NCBI RefSeq assembly: GCF_037975245.1
Contig: NC_092575.1
Coordinates: 12,451,001-12,515,000 of the forward strand
DNA length: 64,000 bases
Source of the DNA: Apostichopus japonicus
Lineage: Eukaryota > Echinodermata > Holothuroidea > Aspidochirotida > Stichopodidae
Reading direction: 5' to 3'
The stretch's first letter is position 1. Every line of letters starts with the position of its first letter. The notes beneath the pieces were generated by a model, which was not told the DNA's origin, did not search any database, and worked only from the letters and a program-made list of their open reading frames with translations. Of this stretch, positions 56,282-64,000 are shown piece after piece. Position numbers and translations under genes: made by a program.

Positions 56282-57001
56282 CTAGTTTAAACGAGCAATC
56301 AGTCGTTTAACTTTGTTCTGCGCATCGACGTACTGAGGACAGGTTATAGATGATGCCATGTGATTTGCGCGAGTTCCAGAGTTGCCACGTTTGCAATTAA
56401 TGCAAGAATGTTTATCTGTCTCGTCAAAGGAGATTTTGCATAGCCTGGTTTCGTGGTCATTTGCACAGATGGCACAAGAAGGGGTGGTTTTGTTAGAGCA
56501 TTCTTTATGATAGTGTCCAAACAGTTGACATATGCTACATCGCTTGACATGGAATCTATCATAAATTTTGCAGGAGTTCATACCCAAGATGATACGATCA
56601 CCATGTTTTTTCATGAAGTCACGAAGTGATGGGGACACATTGAATATGGCTTGAAAGACGGTTTCATCATTTCTCAACGGCTTTGAAACAAGATGAGTAA
56701 TATGATCTCCAAGAGTATTGATTTCAAAATATTCTTCCAACCAACGATTTTGTTGAAGTAGAACAGGCAAAGGGTCATCAGCAAAGGACGCAGAAAACCC
56801 GACAACTGCAATCGTTGGCAGCATGGTACCAGCTTTTTTAATTGTTCCAATTTTGGGCAGGTTGTTAGTGATGGCAGTAGATAGTTTGTCACGTGATGAA
56901 GCTGAGTCACACAATAATGGTTTCGCCTGATTTGTTTTTGAAAGATTTGCTAATTTGGACATTGCTGTCAACAATAGTTTTCTCAAGTGTGGTGGTGTCA
57001 A
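56282..57001 (-). CDS. LINE ORF1, C-terminal part (zinc knuckles)
   Basis: 239 codons; the true part begins after a frameshift near 56920. Carries CSICQLFGHYHKEC, CAICANDHETRLC and CINCKR, a row of zinc-knuckle-like Cys/His motifs for nucleic-acid binding, as in ORF1 proteins of CR1-type LINEs. Lies just upstream of ORF2. Confidence 0.8.
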   Translation of the reverse strand: MTPPHLRKLLLTAMSKLANLSKTNQAKPLLCDSASSRDKLSTAITNNLPKIGTIKKAGTMLPTIAVVGFSASFADDPLPVLLQQNRWLEEYFEINTLGDHITHLVSKPLRNDETVFQAIFNVSPSLRDFMKKHGDRIILGMNSCKIYDRFHVKRCSICQLFGHYHKECSNKTTPSCAICANDHETRLCKISFDETDKHSCINCKRGNSGTRANHMASSITCPQYVDAQNKVKRLIARLN

Positions 57002-57476
57002 TAGGAGATTTTGGAATAACCAGTGCGGATTTGCTTACACGAGCCTTCCTTATTTCGACCATTTTCTCCTCATTTGACCAACACTCGCCAATGACAGGGG
57101 CAGTCGGAACGCTAGCATGAATAGATCCTTTGGCTTGTTCAGCTGATTGCTGAGATTGGCCTTTAGATTCGATGAGATTCTTAATTTCATTCAGGTTGAG
57201 CTCCAGGCGATCGACTTTCTTTTCTATATCGCACATTCGCGATTGATCAGGGGAGTTGACACTAACCTCTTTGTTTGATTTACAAGAGTTACAGATGTAG
57301 AAAAAATTTGGGTAGAGTTTAGATGCATTGTCCATCATATTATACAATGATGATGTGCATAGCTTCTTCTTGTCTCCACAATCAAATGCATGCACTGATG
57401 ATTGGCAAAGAAAACAACACAATAGGTTTGCCTGCATGCAGTTGCACACTGTGCACTCGGCAATGGAGGTAGACAT
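56907..57476 (-). CDS. LINE ORF1, N-terminal part (PHD-like finger, coiled coil)
   Basis: Best start is the Met at 57476 (MSTSIAECTVCNCMQANLLC). A PHD-like Cys4-His-Cys3 arrangement (CTVCNC, CCFLC, HAFDC, YICNSC) is followed by a short coiled coil (KKVDRLELNLNEIKNLIE). Ends GETIIV and a stop. A one-base frameshift close to this point separates it from the zinc-knuckle half. Confidence 0.8.
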   Translation of the reverse strand: MSTSIAECTVCNCMQANLLCCFLCQSSVHAFDCGDKKKLCTSSLYNMMDNASKLYPNFFYICNSCKSNKEVSVNSPDQSRMCDIEKKVDRLELNLNEIKNLIESKGQSQQSAEQAKGSIHASVPTAPVIGECWSNEEKMVEIRKARVSKSALVIPKSPIDTTTLEKTIVDSNVQISKSFKNKSGETIIV

Positions 57477-57743
57477 AGTTAACGTGTGCACCACACACAG
57501 AAATAAGTTTCGCAGAACTGATGTAAGTATCCAAGACAACTTAGGCTTGACAGCCCAGAGGCAAAAGGGTTTCAAGTCGCCGTAAAGTGGGCGAAAACAA
57601 TGTCAAATTGGTTCAAAGAATACTCACAAGTGGCATATGAATATAATAAAGTCCAACATCCGTGAAATATAAACTCCAATACGTAATTTAAATGAAATAA
57701 CACAGCCGTTTCGGAGTAGATCAAATAAGGATGTTCACAATAC

Positions 57744-57768
57744 ATATATATATATATATATATATAGG
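57744..57768. repeat. (TA)n microsatellite
   Basis: Short dinucleotide run next to the 5' side of the LINE. Confidence 0.9.
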
Positions 57769-60017
57769 CCTACATGCACAACGTGTATAAATATCTGTAT
57801 AGGTTTATTTATACTGGTGTTCATTTCCGTTGCCAGGAAGGGATATGATTTGAATGTGGGGGAGGGTGTGGGGTGGGGAGGGGAGGGGGTCCCCTTTGAA
57901 GTGTTCAAACAATGCTACACTTTACGTCTATCTTCTTGAATCACATATATATTAAACACCCCTATAGACACGATCAATCAGTGTTGTCTCTCACCTTCTC
58001 TCATGCACTGGTGTATTAATTTCCTGCCAAGATAACAGTTAAAGAATTGTGTCAGTCCCTGTGGTCTCTTGCATCCTGGTAGCAGTAGAGAGAAGAAGCC
58101 TAATAGATCAGAAACCATAATCATCTTCTGTTGTGTCTTATTTTCCAGCATCCTTGAAACATTATATCCTTCCCCTTTGAATTCTTGATGTCATAAAGCT
58201 GTATATATGTGGTGCATTATTTAATTCCAGTATTTAGACTGTATATATTCTTCTTGTGTATTTGACAGTATCTCAGTGATCTCCATTTTTCTGCTCTTGG
58301 TTTACTTTTCTCTGTACTTTCATATCATATCTATCTCTACCCATAGCCTCCGTCTCCACATTTTCTTTACTTTCTTCCTCCATCCCTTCATCTGTCTTTC
58401 ACCCTTTCTTTTTTGACCTCTTTCCTCCCATCTGTTTACCCTGTATGTTTTAGTTTGCCGACTCCCCCCCACCCACATCTCACCCCCCAAAAAATGTTCA
58501 CAAGGTTGACAAGTCTCCCTGTGCTAGTCCCAAGCTAAACACCCTTGTTGTGGTGACCGTTCACTATACTTGCGGATCAAATGGAAAGCCCCGATCCCCC
58601 ACCCCTTACTTCCCAGTGTCATGAATCGGCAAATAGAAGATTATTCGGAGTTGTTCGTGATGGTTCAATGATCTTATAGTCAGGCATAGGCCTATATGGT
58701 TCTCTTTGTCCTACATTGCTGTCGAAGTTTGAAATTAATTAATGGTGCTAGGAACTTCCTGGCAATGTTTAATTTTCTGTGGCAAGAAAAAAAAAAGGCT
58801 TCCCCCCACCAGTGTCCCTCCTGGTTGACTAGAGCCCGTAGGCATATATGGTCACACAATAGTATAGATAAGTATGATCCATGCAGACAGCTAGTATTTT
58901 TTCCTTCAAATTCAATCCAATTTCAGTTAAAGTTTCGAGTTGTAATGCGAGTCAGTCGTGATGAGGTGCCCCATAGTGGGGCTGGGTAACCCAAGCCCGT
59001 TGCCGAGTTTTTGGCATTTCGTTGGGAGCCGTTCGGAACAAGAAGCAGGATAGTCAATTCTGGAGTACAGTACGCTGGAAAGCAATAAACTGACGTGAAT
59101 TAGAAAAAAAAAATTGTTTTTGCTTTGACGGCCGATGTTCAGCGAGTCACTTTTCAATGGAATTAACTATTAATTTATTGTTCATGTACTTATTCCCCTT
59201 TTACCAATCCTTTCTAAAGAGGGTGGAGCCGCCCCTCATGGCAACGTATTTTCCTTCCCTTTTCCGTTCAAGTTTCATTATTTTTAATTCGGGTCAAAGG
59301 GGTGCAAGGACAGGGTATACGAGCACCGGTTAGAAGGATGGGGTGCAGCTATAGGGCAAGTGCTCTGTGGTCGCCTATAGGGCCCGTTGCCAGGAGTCCA
59401 AAAATAATTAAATATACATATATGGTTTATGACATAAAATGCTTTGTCTTTCCCTCCTGATATATAACTAAAATTTATATATAAAATATAATGTAAGTTG
59501 TGACTGTGTCTATGTATAATTAATACCTAAATTGGCTGAAATACCAATTGTTCACACATGACGGACTTGACCATATGTTTGATACCCAATGTTGTAATCA
59601 CTTCAGTCATTTTTTTAACTAATTTGCGTTTTTATTTTTGTGACACGAGTCAGTGTGTATCAGACATAAAGTTCACTATTAGTTTCTTGAGCTGTGAAAG
59701 AATGTCGACTCGCGACTTCGGTTACAACATTTCAAATACTTTACACAGGTTAGTACAAGACTGGCGCATCTGTAAATGTTTGAAATACAATGGTTTTTTT
59801 ACAGTAAAATAGCCTTAGGTTACTGTACTTCTATAGGCTAAACTTCTGATATTCGATACAGCATAAAGCAAGCAGAGCTTTCCAAATCAGGGAATCAAAA
59901 TCGACTTCATAGGAGCAAATGCGTCAAATGCGCAACGCTTGACTTTACGGAATATTTCTGTTACAGTGACGTGGATGGCAACTGCTTGGTAAAAGGTAGT
60001 TGTGCTTGTTCGTGGGT
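57769..60017. other. Intergenic, no feature supported
   Basis: Contains G-rich (57850..57895) and pyrimidine-rich (58300..58450) stretches and short open frames without recognisable motifs. Confidence 0.5.
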
Positions 60018-61824
60018 TTATTGAACAAGTCTGTTTTGAGTGAACCATTTTATAGGGTCACAGTGGTGTCCAGGAAGTAAATTTGCAGTAAATTTGATAG
60101 TTTGATGAAACGAGTTTATATCATCAATGAATAGTTTTAGATTTGCCCCGTCATGGGTCCATATCATGAAGATATCGTCAATGAAACGTAACCACGTGTG
60201 TGGTTTCAAGTTTTGTCGAGATAGAAATTCTATTCGGGGTTTCCCATAAAGATGCTGGCAAAAGACGGTGCCATTTTGGTACTCATTGCGGTGCCATGAA
60301 TTTGGATGTAGTTTTTGCTGCCAAATACCAGATTATTGCTGGTCAAGATTAGTTGCATCAATTCGGCAAATTCTTTCTTCGTGGGGGTTTTGCCACGTTT
60401 CGGTCTGAATGATTTTTTGCAGGCCGAAATGCCCTCTTCGCAGGTTAGGGATATTTGTGTATAACGAAGACACATCCAAGGTAACTAACAGAGTAGATAG
60501 GGGAACATTTTTTATTTCCCCAATTTTCCGGATGAAATCCGTAGTGTCCTGCACATAGGACAGTAGGGCAAAAACAAGAGGTTGGATGAGAAGATCCACG
60601 AGTTTGGAATATTTTCAGTCGCTGTACCATTACCCGATACTATGGGCAGAAAATAAAAGCGACCGGGTCGTTTTCTAGGAGGTTTTGGTCTAACTTGCGG
60701 TCAATGGAACCGTTAGAGACTATCTTTTGGATGACTCTTTTCACGTTTTGTGTGATTTCTTGAGTAAGATCAGAATCCAGGAGTTTGTAGTGTTGAGGGT
60801 TGCCGAGTAGTCTGTTGGCTTCCTCTCTGTAGAATTCTTTGCCCATCGCGACAATTGCAGAACCTTTGTCGACTGGCTTGATGACAATGTCATCGCGCTT
60901 CCGGAGTTCATTGATAGCCTGTCTCTCAGTTTTATTGAGATTGTCGCGGAAGTCTGGGGCAGAGGTCTGTTTTATAACATCCTCTTCAATAGCCGAAATA
61001 AATTAATCAAGAGGCCCACAATAGGCCTTGGGCGGATTCCACGAGCTCTTTGGCTCAAAATTGGAATGCACGTCGTTGGTTTGTTGCGTGGTGTAATTGC
61101 CATTTTCGTCGGCAAAAACTTCACGGAGACGTAAGCGTCGATAGAACATATTTAGGTCAAGAGAACGTTTCTGAGCGTTAACTTGCCGTGGTTTAGGGCA
61201 AAAATTTAGACTTTTGGAGAGAAGGTTTGTTTCTCCTACAGAGAGTTGGCACTCAATGGTAACAACTGCAATTTTGGTGGTGTTGCGTGCGGTCTGTATC
61301 TCTTTGCGACGGAATCTGGGAGACCTGGTTCTTCTTGAGGTTTCAAGTCGGGTTTCACCAGAAGACTTAAATTCCTCTCTTTGGGTGACATTATCACTAT
61401 TCAATTTTTGAAATTGTCTTGAAAGTAGGGTATGTGAGAGTTTCAAGCATATTTTTGAGATAGAGTCAAGTTTTCTTTCGAACTCGTTCTTGGGCAGTTT
61501 TTTTTTTTTTTTTGCAGTTTTGGTTTTGGAATCAATTTGCTGACTAAGTTCGTGATTTGTTTTGCGACAAATACTTATTTGCACATCCATTAATTCAAAC
61601 GAAGCATATTTAAGGATTCCTCTCCACTTGGCAAAGCTGTCGCTTGCAGAAAGTGGTAAACAAGCACGGACCTTGATTTTAAGTCCTTTTAGTACCGTTT
61701 TATTTTTACGGTATAGTCTGTAGTTGGAAAGGTGATGCAGATACCTTATGCGTTTTTCGGAAAGGCGTCGAAGCGTTTTCAAAGTTTCAAAGGTGCTCTC
61801 CATTTTGAAGCATAGTTGGATCAA
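60018..61824 (-). pseudogene. Penelope-like retroelement, decayed, 3'-truncated
   Basis: Minus strand. The N-terminal block at 61003..61824 (273 codons) carries LSVGETNLLSKSLNFCPKPR and LFADE-like sequence typical of the region before Penelope reverse transcriptases. Then, in shifting frames: EFYREEANRLLGNPQHYKLL (60840 on), SYVQDTTDFI and LVTLDVSSLYTNIP (about 60560..60460), EEGISACKKSF and YIQIHGTAMSTKMAPSFAS (about 60430..60250), and LRFIDDIFMIW (about 60190). The catalytic IDDIF is intact. At least three frame changes are needed. The C-terminal endonuclease is absent; the match fades near 60040. Confidence 0.85.
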
Positions 61825-63307
61825 TTAGATACAAACAGTGAAAGAAAGTTCGTGTTTATGTGGGTAGGGTTGTAACCTATTGCAATTGATATAATATTTT
61901 GTGATTAGAACATATTTATATAACATTTTACATGTCAATACATTTAAATTAACTTTTGTACAATGTTTACATTATGTTTACTTCATTATAAAACTGTATA
62001 TTGTCTATATTCTCTGTATATTATCTGGCATTCGAGTTTGTCGTTTCCTTATTCATTTTCTGATCAAAATAGGGGGAAAATATAAACAAATGCACAAGCA
62101 ATTTTGTTGCATTTGTATTGTTTCTGGCACTGTTAACTATACGACCCGTACTGGCATTGTTGACGTAACGAACGCATCCTTGTGGCATATCGAGTTGCAA
62201 ATTGCACGCTTGCATATGTCTTGTTACTTGGAATCATATCGGTTAAGTTGTCTTGTTACTTGGAAATACAGAGAAGAAGGTTGACGTAAGTACCAAATTA
62301 TTTCAATTGCATGACCAGGCTGTATTCTTGGTGTAGTTTTAGGTCATTTACTGTAAGTGACTGTAGCCGACTGATCTCACGTTATTAATATTATACCAGG
62401 TGTGTAATCGGATCATGTATCGGAATTTGCACAACAATAATATTGTTCGAAGTTTGCAGACGGTAAGCTCCGCCCACAAGCCACCAGTATAGAATGTGGA
62501 GTCCACGCTACATGCACTGTGTCAATAGTTGCTACCGTTCAATGTTGCTGCGCTGCACTCTAACCCCGAATATAAATTTATTCTCACCTTGTCTATTCAA
62601 CATAAAACACAATAAATTTTCAAGATCGATTTTGGAATCAAATGCCAACTACATGACTCCCTTCACAAACGTAAACTATTGAAAATAACCCATTCAACTA
62701 CATCATTGCAAGGTTGTGAAAGTCACCATACAGTAGTAGTATATGTCGCACATGTTCGTTATCGCACATTAAGTTCAAGAATGTTCTGTTTCACACTTTA
62801 TGGATTGTGTTAAATAAAGGCTGTACTTATTCATTGAACTTACGTGGTTATAAGTTTCATAAAAGTTTCATCATAATAGCGTCATTCATTGATAGTGTAC
62901 GTTTGTTCTGTGAAAAAGACATGTTGTAGTGTTGAATGATAATGTTATAATATCAACTCCTCAACCATTGGTGCTCATGTCATAGTAATGATTATGCACA
63001 TTTATCCACTTCTTCTTAGTTTCAACCTCTGTATTAAGCTTTCCAAAAACAACTTTCAGCCGATTTAACGAGCTTCAAGAAAGAAATAAACATGTTAACC
63101 AAGTATCCTTTGAATTCATTTTTTTGTATTTTTTGTGTATACATGTTAATAATTATGTCAACAATCCGGTTAAATAGTTTAAATGATGGAAGAAAGGAAG
63201 AGAAAATGGCTACTAAGCAATAACCTGTATCTATAGACCAAGACTTATGGGCAGAGTGGTTATGAATTTTCGTAACCGCATTTCTAGTTTTGATAGTGAT
63301 TACTATG
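61825..63307. other. Intergenic, no feature supported
   Basis: AT-rich unique sequence. Short open frames on both strands show no motif. Confidence 0.45.
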
Positions 63308-63607
63308 TAGTACGAACAATTACCTACAATACTAACAACTTTGACATTCAATTATTTCTAGGAAGAGTGTGTTCTTTCCAGCTTATTCGAATTTGTATGA
63401 ATGACGTGGCCAATGACCTTAAGAAAGTTTGGTTTGCGGGTAGAACAGTACACACGGAAATTGGTGACCAGGAATTGAAACTGATTCACAGTGCTTTGAA
63501 GCTCACAATCGGCTGGTTCAATCTTCATTTTACATTAGAGCTATATTTGCAGCTATTCACAGTAATTCACAGGACTTCAAAAATTTAACTTTTTTGTTAC
63601 ATCGAAA
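63308..63607 (+). promoter_or_regulatory. Conserved upstream region of gene D exon 1
   Basis: Matches 20871..21160 from TACGAACAATTACCTACAATAC onward with more differences than the other pair, including a short insertion near 63380. No mucin unit lies before it. Confidence 0.5.
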
Positions 63608-63674
63608 ATGAGATCAACGTTTAATCAACCGTTATTTGTAAGCGTCATTTTATGTCTTATTTTACGTGCTCAAG
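63608..63674 (+). CDS. Gene D exon 1: signal peptide (gene continues beyond window)
   Basis: 67 bp, phase-1 donor GTAATG. Encodes MRSTFNQPLFVSVILCLI then LRAQ, more diverged than the B and C copies but with length, phase and hydrophobic core kept. Confidence 0.75.
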
Positions 63675-63829
63675 GTAATGTAAAACAAAAACTTTTTCCT
63701 GCTGCTCACGCCAAGTTTAGGTTTCAGAATTTCCATATCATGCAGCTTGCTTCATTTGCTTAAGATTTGTTAACATTGTAATAACATTTGTAACAACTTT
63801 GTGTTTTAGATTATATATGTAAATAATTG

Positions 63830-64000
63830 CACGTTTCTCGGCCTTTTGGCTGAGATCATATGTAGTATATGTTCCCTATTCGAGGGGAATCGTTATGAAC
63901 ACATGACGATGACCACACAGTCACAGTCTCCATGGAAGGGGATTGGAGCTGAGAGCGGATCAGTCGTTCGGTTGTTTGGTTTTTCGTACTCAGGTTCTTT
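63830..64000 (+). ncRNA. U2 snRNA-like sequence in intron 1 of gene D (cut by window end)
   Basis: Starts CGTTTCTCGGCCTTTTGGCT, then GAGATCATATGTAGTATATG; stem IIa is missing as in the other copies. Base changes outside the conserved 5' end are more numerous. Confidence 0.6.

Larger units (their letters stand above)
53476..57580 (-). mobile_element. CR1/L2-like non-LTR retrotransposon (nearly intact)
   Basis: Minus-strand element with ORF1 (57476 down to 56282, one frameshift) and ORF2 (56222 down to about 53480). The 3' end lies at a (TAA)n tract (53476..53511, TTA on the element strand), a typical microsatellite tail of this group. The 5' boundary is not defined; sequence up to the (TA)n at 57744 may be 5' UTR. 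Confidence 0.85.

Noticed and set aside
61901-62284. 127-codon plus-strand frame
   Set aside because: Low-complexity hydrophobic sequence with no motif or splice context; likely chance in AT-rich DNA.

Overview
The window is eukaryotic, AT-rich and repeat-rich, with GT-AG introns, long (TA)n tracts, CR1/L2-type and Penelope-type retroelements, a CACTA-type DNA transposon and frequent TAGGCCTA-like words. Together with a local expansion of adhesion G-protein-coupled receptors (aGPCRs), this suggests a marine invertebrate deuterostome, most likely an echinoderm. The species is inferred, not proven.

The main content is a head-to-tail cluster of aGPCR genes on the + strand. Gene A (1..9471) lacks its 5' end. 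Gene B (21161..39389) is complete: a signal-peptide exon, an LDL-receptor class A exon, a tandem array of 18 micro-exons encoding a Ser/Thr/Pro-rich mucin-like stalk, two exons for a hormone-receptor-like domain, three GAIN exons, a GPS exon and four exons carrying the seven-helix domain. I checked all splice phases by hand. The gene B exons sum to 3363 nt and read through in one frame. Gene A and gene B are near-identical paralogues. Locus C (46484..46550) is an orphan signal-peptide exon with promoter and intron-1 sequence but no receptor body in the window. Gene D starts at 63608 and runs off the right edge.

Each signal-peptide exon is followed about 155 bases downstream, inside intron 1, by a U2 snRNA-like sequence that keeps the 5' end and branch-site recognition region but lacks stem IIa. 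The copies upstream of B and C also carry leftover mucin micro-exons. A recurrent block precedes every mucin-exon cluster whose left flank lies in the window; it holds a Penelope-like terminal repeat, a tRNA-like piece and a 32-bp minisatellite. It has probably driven unequal recombination.

Between A and B, a 4.8-kb CACTA-type element (12301..17084) containing a large foldback interrupts the duplicated flank; the empty site is preserved downstream of gene B. Between C and D (about 49150..63300) the sequence is unrelated. It holds a candidate three-exon gene of unknown function (49564..53263), two MITE-like elements, a nearly intact minus-strand CR1/L2-like LINE (ORF1 with one frameshift, ORF2 of 952 codons) and a decayed minus-strand Penelope-like element.

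The receptors would sit in the plasma membrane: a heavily O-glycosylated stalk holds the LDLa module away from the GAIN/GPS autoproteolysis unit. Stalk length is set by the number of 66-bp exons and could vary between alleles and paralogues. Highly similar tandem copies are also prone to assembly collapse or false duplication, so copy numbers need long-read support.
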